Assembly: GCA_946902985.2 (NCBI GenBank)
Contig: OX336388.2
Location: 1,501,972,545 to 1,502,036,544, forward strand
Length of the DNA stretch: 64,000 bases
Reading direction: 5' to 3'
From: Meconema thalassinum
Taxonomy: Eukaryota; Arthropoda; Insecta; Orthoptera; Tettigoniidae
Position numbers and translations under genes: made by a program. Below, one piece after another: positions 22,789 through 33,587 of the stretch (positions are counted from its first letter, which is position 1; every line of letters starts with the position of its first letter). The notes under the pieces were generated by a model. The model was not told the origin of the DNA. It ran no database searches and saw only the letters and a program-made list of their open reading frames with translations.

Positions 22789-24985
22789 ACCAAAGTGCGG
22801 ACCCAACTCTGTTGACTGCCTAGGGACCCCTGATTATCTCTGCCTGGTTCTGATCATTGTCCCCCGTACCAAAGTGCGGACCCAACTCTGTTGACTGCCT
22901 AGGGATCTCTGATTCTCTCTGTCCGGTCCTGATCAACGCCCCCGTACCAAAGTGCGGACCCAACTCTGTTGACTGCCTAGGGACCCCTGATTCTCCCTGT
23001 CTGGTCCTGATCAACGTCCCCCGTACCAAAGTGTGGACCCAGCTCTGTTGACTGCCTAGGGACCCCTGATTCTCTCTGTCTGGTCCTGATCGACGCCCGG
23101 CACCATAGAGCGAGCCCGACTCTGTTGACTGCCTAGGGACCCCTGATTCTCTCTGTCTGGTCCTGATCAACGTCTTCCGTACCAAAGAGCGGGGCCAACT
23201 CTGTTAACTGCCTAGGGACCCCTGATTCTCTCTGTCTGGTCCTGATCAACGCCCCCCGTACCAAAGAGCGGCCCCAACTCTGTTAACTGCCTAGGAACCC
23301 CTGATTCTCTCTGTCTGGTCCTGATCAACGTCCCCCGTACCAAAGTGAGGACCCAACTCTGTTGACTGCCTAGGGACCCCTGATTCTCTCTGTCTGGTCC
23401 TGATTAACGTCCCCCATACCAAAGAGCGGCCCAACTCTGTTGACTGCCTAGGGACCCCTGATTCTCTCTGTCTGGTCCTGATCAACGTCCCCCGTACCAA
23501 AGAGCGGACCCAACTCTCTTAACTGCCTAGGGGTCCCTGATTTTCTCTCTGACTGGTCCTGATCAAGGCCCCCCGTACCAAAAAGCGGACCCAACTCTGT
23601 TGACTACCTAGGGACCCCTGATTGTCTCTGTCTGGTCCTGATCAACGTCCCCCGTACCAAAGTGCGGACCCAACTCTGTTGACTGCCTAGGGACCCCTGA
23701 TTCTCTCTGTCTGGTCCTGATCAACGTCCCCCGTACCAAAGAGAGGGCCCAACTCTGTTGACTGCCTAGGGACCCCTGATTCTCTCTGTCTGGTCCTGAT
23801 CAACGTCCACCGTACCAAAGAATGGGCCCAACTCTGTTAACTGCCTAGGGACCCCTGTTTCTCTCTGTCTGGTCCTGATCGACGCCCCGCACCATAGAGC
23901 GGGCCCAACTCTGTTGACTGCCGAGGGACCCCTGGTTCTCTCTGTCTGGTCCTGATCAACGTCCACCGTACCAAAGAGTGGGCCCAACTCTGTTAACTGC
24001 ATAGGAACCCCTGATTCTCTCTGTCTGGTCCTGATCAACGTCCCCCGTTCCAAAGAGCGGGCCCAACTCTGTTGACTGCCTAGGGACCCCTGATTGTCTC
24101 TGTCCTGTCTTAATCAACGTCCCCCGTTCCAAAGAGCGGGCCCAACTCTGTTGACTGCCTAGGGACCCCTGATTCTCTCTGTCTGGTCCTGATCAACGCC
24201 CCCCGTACCAAAGAGCGGGCCCAACTCTGTTGACTGCCTAGGGACCCCTGATTCTCTCTGTCTGGTCTTGATCATTGTCCCCCGTACTAAAGTGCGGACC
24301 CAACTCTGTTGACTGCCTAGGGACCCCTTATTCTCTCTGTCTGGTCTTGATTAACATCCCCCGTACCAAAGAGCGGGCCCAACTCTGTTGACTGCCTAGG
24401 GACCCCTGATTCTCCCTGTCTGGTCCTGATCAACGTCCCCCGTACCAAAGAGCGGACTCAACTCTCTTAACTGCCTAGGGACCCCTGATTCTCTCTGTCT
24501 GGTCTTGATCAACGTCCCCCGTACCAATGAGCGGGCCCAACTCTGTTAACTGCCTAGGCACCTCTGATTCTCTCTGTCTGGTCCTGATCAACGCCCCCGT
24601 ACCAAAGAACGGGCCCAACTCTGTTAACTGCCTAGGGACCCCTGATTGTCTCTGTCTGGTCCTGAGCAACGTCCCCCGTACCGAAGAGTGGGCCCAACTC
24701 TATTGACTGCCTAGGGACACCTGATTCTCTCTGTCTGGTCCTGATCAACGTCCCCCGTTCCAAAGAGCGGGCCCAACTCTGTTGACTGCCTAGGGACCCC
24801 TGATTGTCTCTGTCCTGTCCTGATCAATGTCCCCCGTTCCAATGAGCGGGCCCAACTCTGTTGACTGCCTAGGGACCCCTGATTGTCTCTGTCCTGTCCT
24901 GATCAACGCCCCCCGTACCAAGAGTGGGCCCAACTCTGCTGAATGCCTAGAGACCCCTGATTTTCTCTGTTTGGTCCTGATCGCC
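22789..24985. repeat. 78-bp minisatellite, about 28 units
   Basis: Tandem units of 77-80 bp anchored on 'gtaccaaag', 'aactctgttgactgcctagg' and 'tggtcctgatcaacg'. Units begin at 22789, 22866, 22944 and so on. Units differ by scattered substitutions and one- or two-base indels, with several variants (tgcggacc, agcgggcc, gttccaaag). The array starts at the base after the LTR of element A. The unit length is near 26 codons, which keeps short frames open on both strands and yields repetitive ORFs (RTRQRESGVPRQ...). I regard these as artefacts. There is no spacer diversity of the CRISPR type. Confidence 0.95.
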
Positions 24986-25404
24986 GACCCATATGACGAT
25001 TTATACAAGTGGTAGAATATTGATGTAGGCTGATGTAACTGGTATTTCCACTGCCTTGACTTACCAAGCTATGTGGCCTGCATATTGTGAGGTGACGCAA
25101 GGACAGTGTGGCCATTAATCTTTATTTTCTGTACCGGGTTTGCAACTTCTCAGATCAGCCTCCTACTCAATTGCCTTCTCGAGGCTCATTGCACCTCATT
25201 GCAGGTCTCTTGTCAGTTCTAAAATCTTTGACGGAGCCAGGAATCGAATACGTAACTTAGGGTGCTACAACTACCGTGCTACCAAGGATCTTTCAAACTA
25301 CAACGATGTTGCCAGGTTATTTTATCGAACTATGAATAAATATTGAATTCAGGAGACAAGTTTTCCATGCTATACGGTTCTCACACAGTGGATATACTAT
25401 GGTA
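24986..25404. other. unassigned sequence with a tRNA-like segment (minus strand, about 25225-25300)
   Basis: On the minus strand GATCCTTGGTAGCACGGTAG is followed about 25 bases later by GTATTCGATTCCTGG, which resembles the A and B boxes of a tRNA-derived promoter. The folding was not tested. It is more likely a SINE head or tRNA relic than a working tRNA gene. The rest of this stretch shows nothing recognisable. Confidence 0.35.
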
Positions 25405-25527
25405 TATGTAATAAACTGGTGATTACGTATAATTGTCGATTATAAGGCTACCGGTATAATAATCACCACCAAATTTGGTAAATGTGATGAATTATTGAAT
25501 ATTTAGTAGAAAGGTTGCACTGCACTC

Positions 25528-25535
25528 TTCTAGAG
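25528..25535. repeat. hAT target-site duplication, left (ttctagag)
   Basis: Eight bases preceding the TIR. The right copy at 46798-46805 is ctctagaa, matching at six of eight positions. Both fit the nTCTAGAn-like preference typical of many hAT elements. Confidence 0.75.
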
Positions 25536-26091
25536 CAGGGGTTCTCAAACTTTTGCTGTCACGCCCCCCTTCTGAAACATGAAATATCTGGCGCCCTACC
25601 CCTATTCTCATTTCCTTTCTTAGCACTCCTCATAGGCTACTTCCCACAAAAAATAAAAAGATCACACAAGATCTACTGTGTATGCTACTGCCTAATTAGG
25701 ATTTCAACTAACAGTTACATTAATAATAATAATAATAATAATAACACAGAGCACATCAAAGTACAACAAAGTTTTGTAAAAAAAAGTCATGGATATGTAT
25801 TAATTTTGCTTATTAAAAAAACAACTGCTGCACGTGCAGTTATTGGAATTGAGCAAATTTTGTTTGTTTCATTAATTAGTTCTTTAGCTGTGACACCTGT
25901 GCTCAGTAATGCTTTTCATATTTGAAAACTCGTGACTTATAAATGACAATAGAAATAATATATACAATTTTCAACATTTAACTGTGATTTTGAAAAATGT
26001 TATGTTAAAACTCTTCACCCAAGATAAAGTAAAACAGGAGAATAAAAGTGTACACGGATCAGAATTCGGTAATTCTCAGACACTTACGGAG

Positions 26092-27198
26092 TTAGTGTGA
26101 TGTGTGAGCTTGAATTTGAGATGAAAGTAAATCCAGTCTTGGTTGGATGTTTGAAACAGCAACCCTCAGATACCCTTCCAGCCGCAGCCGAGACCGATGC
26201 TTCGTCTTGAAGGATGCCATTGCGGAAAATGATGACTCACACAAGTAAGTTGAAGCGAAGGGTAATAACAGGTCCACTGCTTTTCTTGATAAAATGGTAT
26301 ATTCATTCCGAATCTGCACCCAAAAATTTTCAAGAGACTTCGACTTAAATTCATTTCGAAGTATTCTGTCACTTGAGAGTTCTATTAGTTCCTCCTGTTC
26401 TGCCGTTGACAGGTGGGTTTTTACGTTCGTTTCAAACGGACTGCGATTCCAGTCATTCTCAGTTGAAGGTTGTGGAAATCTACCCTTGAATTTTTCACGA
26501 AAGTTTTGGAGGTGTTCTACGACAATTCCACTAATTTGGCAAATATCTAACTCATTTTCTTCCAGGAATTCATTCTGACAATGAAACATCTCACAGTTAC
26601 CTTTGTCCATCAGGGCTTTCCAAAGTTCAAGTTTTCTCTTAAAGGCAAGCACTATGTCGCTTAGAATGAAAATATTACTATTTCGTCCTTGAAGTGACAC
26701 GTTAAGTTCATTCTGTTTTTCAAATACGTCAGCCAAGTAGCACAGTATTAGAAGCCATTTCTCATCCAGAAAAAAGGTTTGCGAACGTAGGACTGCTGTC
26801 CAATAGGAAAATACGAAGTTCATTCTTCAACTCCTCAACGCGACGAAGGACTCGACCACGAGACAACCAACGTACCTCCGTATGCAATAGAAGCGAATCA
26901 TATGTAGATCCCATCTCCTCGCAAAGAATGGAAAATAGCCGACTGTTTAAAGCTCTTGCTTTCACAAAATTTACAACACTAATTACATCGTTCAGCACTT
27001 TATGGACTTCCGGTTGTAGTACTTTCGAAGCCAATGCCTACCTGTGTATCATGCAATGAGTGAATTTTACAGCATTCACTCTTGCTTTGAAACCCTTTTC
27101 AGTTCCAGTAAATGCCGACGCCCCATCAGTACATATACTGTACCAACACAATTTGTCCGTGAGAGATTGTTGCCAACATAAAAGTAATTCATAAGAGA
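26092..27198 (-). pseudogene. hAT transposase, C-terminal piece with dimerisation domain
   Basis: Minus-strand remains of a hAT transposase catalytic core and C-terminus. From the top: ICTDGASAFTGTEKGF, with a conserved catalytic-type aspartate, then HTEVRWLSRGRVLRRVEEL, a helical insertion region, and the hATC dimerisation segment VDLLLPFASTYLCESSFSAM. Two defects are seen: an in-frame TAG at about 27035, and a frameshift at the T run of the minus strand near 26770-26776, where two overlapping frames (to 26762 and from 26823) take over from each other. The stop codon is at 26092. Its upstream end is cut at about 27199 by the F1 repeat. Confidence 0.88.
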
Positions 27199-29361
27199 AA
27201 CAAGTAGTTCCGGGAAGAACTAAATAACCTATTTTCATATATCCTACTAATATTAATTGCCTCTATCAAAATACAAATTGTCAGTTTGATTGCTGTAATA
27301 GATTCGTAGATATTCAGAACCGTCCAAAAATTTTGGATGGTCACCATGTGGGCTTGTTATATTATAGGCCTTAGATTTATGTACTACTAACAGAAGTACC
27401 CGTCCTTCGAACGCTGTTCGGTGTTAGCACCAGACATTATCAATTGAGCTACAGTTGCAATGGTTAGCGTTTTGTCATTTCTTCATAAGTTTATCAGAAC
27501 GAAGTTAGTTTTCTGGGAATATCACACACACTGTTAATTTAAGGGCCTTAAAATGTGGTTTCGGAGACCCTTTATAGACTCCCGAATTTTGTGTCTCACA
27601 TTGAGAAGCGCAACATATGCTTTGGTCGTTTTTCTAGGATAATATTTATATTTCGCATAACTTAGCATGTAATTTGAGAAGTTTATCCCTATATCCACCC
27701 TTCTACTGTATGAAAAGTACGGTGAAGAGTTTTATGAATGATTGGTGTATTGACTCTCATGGTTACCATACCTAATTTTACGATGCATCAGGCATCCGAA
27801 CATGAGTTATAGGCGTACATAAAGATACACAGAAAGACAGACAGACAATTCTATTGTCTACAACATATCACACAGATATCCAAATATAGGTATATCTACC
27901 ACACAGTATCAAACAAAATCATCCTTACGATGAACCCGTATGTCAAAAAAAGTTAAAAAGTGCTCTCAAACTAAATTCACCTAACGTGTATTTCCTGACG
28001 TGAATTAGAATTGAAAACCTTGTAGACGAAACGCAATACACGTCACATAAAAACTAACCCTCTACGTTGGGATAGGTCCCCATACACAGGAAGACCCCTT
28101 TCATAAATTATATAAGCTTGTGGTGCATGAAAATTCAGGTTCTTTAGCCTCAAATGGCCCAAACTCCTAAAAGACGCAAAAAATGCTGATTCAATTCAGG
28201 AATTTTTGAAAATAATGTTGCTGTTTGGAGATATAATAGAACTTCTGTACTATATGTCGCAAGTGAAAATTGCATGAAAAAATTCTAGGTTACCCCTTGA
28301 CCACCTTAATGGCATTGATGAATTGTACAGTCTACGTTGGTTCCGTGATAACCTTATAGCCATTTGCAAACTTTCACAGAAATTGCATCTTACCGAAATA
28401 GATGGAAAGATGAATGCCACCCCTTGAAATAATGTAGTCATGGTTACCAATTTGCATTCCTTCATTAGTTTGTTAAATTAAATGAGTTTTCTGGGAATAT
28501 TTCAGAAACTGTTGGATTTAGAGCCTTATAATGTAGTTATCGAGGAACCTTTAGGGCCACCGAGTTTTGTTTCTGGCACCGAGGGGCTTTGTCTCGTCGT
28601 TGTACGCCATAATGTAATACTAATAATAATAATAATAATATAATATAGGGATAGGAATATAATAGACCTGCCGTACCACACCCGCAGGTGTAAATCGCGT
28701 GAAAGAAATCTAGAGTACCCCTTGACCCCCTTAAGCACATTATACGTATTGATGAATTTTACAGCTTAATTTGGTTCCGTGATAACCTTCTAGCCGTTTA
28801 AAACTTTCACACTAATGTAATTAATGGTATTGCATTGCGTCTTACAGCAATAGATGGACCTCTGAGAGTCTGTTGCCATGGTTACCGGCTTGCATTCGTT
28901 CATTCTGTTTATTAAATGAAATTAGTTTTCTGGGAATATCTCAAAAACGATTGGTTTTAGGGCCTTAAAATGTGCTTTTCGGGGACCCTTCAGGGCCCCC
29001 GAGTTTTGTCTCTCACATTGAGGGGCTGAAAATGAACTTTGTCTCGTCGTTCTACACCTATTTCAGCTTGTATATTAAGGGGAGTAGGTCCCCTTTTATG
29101 AGAGATACGGAGAAGAGTTACATCAATCATTAGTGTCGTGCCTTAGATGGATATCTGTACCAAATTTTACGTTGATACACCCAGCCGTTCTCGAGTTATA
29201 AGGGAACAAAGTTGTCCACAGACAAACAGAGAGACAGACAAAAAACAATATATTCGCGCGCATCCATCATAAAACAGTCTGTAACCTGAAAATAACTCAA
29301 ATTACCGTAGAAATTCAGAAAAAACAGACAAACTTTCATTTTTAGCCTATTTTCATTATGA
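27199..29361 (+). mobile_element. F1 end segment with E-family element (E1) inserted
   Basis: 27199-27386 is an F terminus (AACAAGTAGTTCC, hairpin, CCTATTTTCAT) that cuts the hAT gene. At 27387 an E-type end begins (CTAACAGAAGTACCCG, hairpin CGAACGCTGTTCG). E1 continues with units of about 300-500 bp sharing 'ctgggaatatctcaaaaac', 'agggccttaaaatgtg' and 'cccgagttttgt' to about 29230, then a (GACA)-rich stretch and TTTTTAGCCTATTTTCATT near 29340-29357. (AAT)n lies at about 28620-28640. I could not separate the last bases of F1 from those of E1. No coding function. Confidence 0.7.
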
Positions 29362-30117
29362 AACAAGTAGTTCCGTGAAGAACTATACTGCCTATTTTCA
29401 TATATCCAACTCATGTTAATTGCCTCTATCAACCTACTAAATTTTAGTTTGAAGGTTGTGATAGATTCGTAGATATTGAGAACCGTCTAAATATTTTAGA
29501 AGGTCGCCAGGTTGGATTTTTATTTATGTACTATTACATTAAGATTATTGTGTACGTGTGGTATTCAAACTTCAATCGCATGATTAGAACACAAGAAGTA
29601 AAACCAAGATTTTAAAATTTCGCACAGCTGCCAGCTTGTGGTTATGCAAACAATTGAAATAAATTAGATGCCAGTGGTTTAACATTTGTATAAGCATTGA
29701 ACGTGCAACGTTTCACTGCACTCGGATAGTAAAATCGCGAGAAACGTCCATTTAAATATTTATACTTCGCGTTGCCGCCATGTTGGATTTGTGCTCACCA
29801 GGTTACTGAAAGTCTTATAGGTGAACATGTGTTCATAGCCTCTATGAACAAAAATTTCAGGTTGATTGCCGTAAAAGATTCGTAGATATTGAGAACCGTC
29901 TAAATATTTCGTATGCTCGCCATTTTGGATTGTAATATGTATAGGCCATAGAGTTATGTACCATTCAAGGAAAATTATTGCCTAGGTTCATTATTCAAAC
30001 TTTCACTTCAATCGCATGATTACGACACAAGAAATAAAAACTTATTTTTAAAATTTCGCACAGCCGTAATCTTGAGGTTATGTAAACGATTGAACTAAAT
30101 TAGATTCCAGTGCATTA

Positions 30118-32171
30118 TGTGCCAATCGGCACCGATCTCCACGCCTAGATCCCTTAGTCTGGCATCGATCCCTAGCCTGTGGGAGAGATGTGAGCCTACC
30201 TTGGCATCGAACCCTGTGGTCCCTGAACTTAAAGAATCTGGGAAATAATCATTTGGGTCGGTGAGTGAACTATGTACTTGCCTAACTAATCCACGCTCGC
30301 TAAATGCGGGCCCACCCTAGAAGACCACCCTACGAGTTTCTACTCCCACGTCCAATCAAGCCGGTCCCCTTGAAGATATTTACTTTTGAAGATGTTTACC
30401 TCTGAAGATGGTCGCCTCTGAGGATATTTACCCAATGCCCACCCAACATCCAATAAAAAATTCCGATCGGCAGGTGGCCAGAACTGGAGTGTTTCCAGAT
30501 GTGACTTAAAGCGTCTTGCTTGGGTTACCGCCCATTTCCGTGCACTGACATTTAGCCTTTTCCGAAATAAGCCAATCGGCTCGCATATCGGTGTTTGGCG
30601 TCATTTTCAACAAAGACAACCCTTGTTCAAACAGCGCTGGAACCTTCCGCGTTTTAGTTTGATCTCTGCCTAGCAAGTGCGGGCTCAGTAGGTATCAACT
30701 TCGTGGCAAGAAGAGTGACGAAAAGGACACGCAAATTTAAGATCTTCAGCTGTGTTTCGTGTGGTGAGCCTGGATAAATTTTCCAGTGTTGGTGAAAGGC
30801 ATGATGTCTTGGCGTGTGAAGCTTGGCATTCTGAATACCGACTACCAGGCTTGCAGACGTGTGTAACAAGTGCGTCGGCAGCCGAGTTAGAAGATGTCAA
30901 CTCTTCCACCCGGTCAGTTACAAACCAACCTACAAATGTTTGAAATAACCATGTGCGATAAGGATAACTATTGAGAAATAAAATTTACAATTATTATATT
31001 TGGGGGTTCGGGTATACAACTGTTGGCTGTGCGCGTGATCTTTTTCTGGCGTACAAGGGCTTCTATTTCAGCTTGGTTCATGTTTCGTGGCGTGTTCTAT
31101 CACGCAAGTGTACGGTCCTGCTGCTTCGCGCGGGTCCGGTGTCGAATTTATTCGTGTAATTATCCGGTGGACCAGTCTTGTAAGATTTGGGTTTGGGCAA
31201 GGCATTTTGTGGGGATTAGGGAAGCATTTTGGCTTTTATTCGTGTCCAACCGGACAGCTTGACTGTTTTTAATGTAGTGCAATTTTGAGGGCAGTTTGGC
31301 CCATTTCGATTTGCCTTGCGTTATTCCTTTGTTTGTGTTAACTCACTTGTCTATGGAAGGAGAGTCTTTTGTTTTATGACAACATGGCGTCCTTGTGTTT
31401 ACACATAAGATGGTATCACGTACGCGGCCGCGGGAGTCACCTTAGTAGTGTTAAGTTATGTTTATTTATGTTTTATTATTGTTTCATGTTCGGGTTCACC
31501 TCCCACAAAATTTCAATGGGTCTTTCACTTAAGTATTTGGATTGGGGGTTATTGCCTCGCGGGGGCGTCCTGCCCCGGAGTAATCAGTCAGTACTTGAGC
31601 TCAGTCGTATTAAGACGTCATTTGTCATTCGTCCGGTTCAATGCTTATGCCTACCGGATGTTTCTTTAGTTGTTCATTTAATTATTTTGTATCATTGTGG
31701 GGTTATGTTTCAGACTTAGTGATTTTCCGCTTGGTTGGTCACATAACCTCATTCGGTTGGATATCAGTTTTACGCGGCGTTCTAGTAAAGGGGCCGTCCC
31801 TGCTTGGATTTTTAAAATTATTATTCATGTAACTCTGTATTTTCTCCTGTGACCATTTCACTCGAGTTGAATCGTGTAACTATTTTGTGTAGTCTATAAG
31901 TTTGGGATTATGTACCATGTTAGTGTAATGATTTAGGGTCTGTTTTATTGCTGGGCGCCTTGCCTAATCTATGTAATGAGGCGTAATTGGTTTTGATTTA
32001 CCTTGTCTGTATTGCTTGAAATTATATAGTTATTCCCATAAATGCAACTTCTTTCTCTTAGCGCACGAAACCTTAGGTAACCTATTCCTAATTGCGGCCT
32101 ATGCGTAAGAAGTCCTCGTCCATCCCCGAGCTTGTCTCGACTAAGGCTGTGTTAGTGGCGCCACTTGGACA
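30118..32171 (+). mobile_element. element D left (5') LTR
   Basis: 2.05-kb LTR. It lacks about 150 bp present in the right copy (about 35191-35345) and otherwise differs by scattered substitutions. The exact inner edge is uncertain: both copies read 'gtgttagtggcgcc' and then diverge for about nine bases. If the LTR ended before TGGCGCC, that heptamer could be the primer binding site instead. Confidence 0.75.
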
Positions 32172-32295
32172 GTGGTTGCAGAGCATGGTTTTTCTATCCG
32201 TTTATAGGATATGTTAGGTTATCGTTGTTAGGAGTGAAGAACCATTTCAAATTTGTTTTGCTTACCTATTGTAAGAATTATATGCACCTTGTGTA

Positions 32296-32757
32296 ATGTC
32301 TGTATTATCATTTTCATGTACGATGAACCGCCCTACGCCAATGGTGGAATATCTCTCTCCTGAGGAAACTGTGTATGAGCTGTGGATCAGAGGTATCGAG
32401 GATTCAGGAGACAGCGACCAGAACTGTTTACTTCTTTCTGCGGGTACTGATTTAGCTGTAATACCTCCGGTGATGGACGTTGCATCATTCGAGGCAAGTG
32501 AGTCTCAGATTGTTGAGGAGGTGGATTCAGTGGTCAATATTGTAAACTTTATTGGGTTTGGTAGTGCTAGTGAGCCTCAATTAAATAGGTTACGAGCCCA
32601 GATAACATATTTGTTTTACCGCATTGGTGATATTTCAACTGTGGTCTTGTCATCTCTTGCCATATCCTCTGTTTTGGTTGGCTTTTCAAATGTTGTTGTA
32701 TCGGGATCCAGTGGGAGATATAAAATGTTCAATTTAATACATTTAATTTTAACTTAG
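32296..32757 (+). CDS. N-terminal gag-like fragment of element D
   Basis: A 153-codon ORF. Residues from the internal ATG (MNRPTPMVEYLSPEETVYEL) resemble the N-terminal region of arthropod Gypsy gag proteins, with an LSxEExVYELxIRGI-type motif and later QLNRLRAQITYLFYRI. The ORF ends after about 150 residues, with no capsid core, nucleocapsid or pol downstream. It would at most give a short structural fragment. I reject a host gene because it lies squarely between the two LTRs. The gag assignment is by pattern only. Confidence 0.55.
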   Translation: MSVLSFSCTMNRPTPMVEYLSPEETVYELWIRGIEDSGDSDQNCLLLSAGTDLAVIPPVMDVASFEASESQIVEEVDSVVNIVNFIGFGSASEPQLNRLRAQITYLFYRIGDISTVVLSSLAISSVLVGFSNVVVSGSSGRYKMFNLIHLILT

Positions 32758-33214
32758 ACGACATGTGACCTAATGTATACTGGGACTTGCTTGTGCTGGT
32801 TGGTAAGTGGTAAATGTAAATGTGAAATTTATCGAAGGTAATGGTCATGCGTCTCCGAGAAGCTCAAACACAAGCATAGGGGGCCATTGAAGCACTGTCA
32901 GTTTGTCAGGAATTTCGAAGGTTATTGTCCTTCAACTAGATTATTATGTTGTAATGATAAGTGTATGGTTAAGGTGATTTCCGGCAAGGCTAAGGTTAGG
33001 TTGTTAAGGGGAATTGTAAGGATTATAAGCTGAAATGTAGGGGGGAGTGTAACGAACTATGGGTGGTGGAATTCGTGTGCGCGAGTAATCCCTGGGTTGA
33101 ATATTGGACTCTTAAGTGAGCCGTGAGGTTCATAAACTCTTCAATGAAGTGTGGACAACGCCCGATAAGGGTGACTGCTAGCGGTAATCTCAGAGGATCG
33201 TCATCTGTCGCCTG
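32758..33214. other. element D internal non-coding sequence
   Basis: No gene or recognisable motif. It probably contains RNA packaging or reverse-transcription signals of element D, but I cannot point to any. Confidence 0.4.
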
Positions 33215-33485
33215 CTTGTTCCATGGCCCTCTTCTGGAAAACATCAACACGCCTGCCTCATCACCACACCTGTCCCATGGTTCTCATCTGGATTATCGTG
33301 GATGAACAGCACCACAACGGTCCCATGCTCTTCTTCTGGATCATCGTTGAAAAACATCAACACGGCTGGCTCATCACCACATCAGTCCCATGGTTCTCTT
33401 CTGGATCATCGTGGAAAATCATCAACACGCCTGGCTCATCACCACATCGGTTCCTTGGTTCTCATCTGGATCACCGAAAGAAATT
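33215..33485. repeat. short tandem repeats of about 57-64 bp in element D
   Basis: Four units containing 'catcaacacg', 'ggctcatcaccacat' and 'cccatggttctc' start near 33242, 33298 (divergent), 33356 and 33420. Overlapping ORFs (33223-33755) arise from this repetition. Confidence 0.8.
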
Positions 33486-33572
33486 TTAGCAAACCTGTCC
33501 CATGGTGTTCGTGTGGATACACTGGTACGCAAGTGGGAAGTCGTCTTTACGCCTCACCCCATGGAGGCAGTT

Positions 33573-33587
33573 ATGGGGAGGGGGAGG
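33573..33587 (+). other. polypurine tract of element D
   Basis: ATGGGGAGGGGGAGG lies directly before the TGTGCC start of the right LTR. It fits plus-strand priming and sets the element's orientation as plus. Confidence 0.8.

Noticed and set aside
22789..24985. CRISPR-like array
   Set aside because: There are no unique spacers: the whole unit is repeated, and the context is eukaryotic.
22820..25008. Several minus-strand ORFs with RTRQRESGVPRQ repeats
   Set aside because: They follow from the 78-bp unit being close to 26 codons; frames change between units and no protein signature is present.
31023..31832. Run of short plus-strand ORFs
   Set aside because: They lie inside the LTR of element D and are not conserved as frames in the second LTR.
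32296..32757. Host gene candidate
   Set aside because: It lies between two LTRs and resembles a gag N-terminus.
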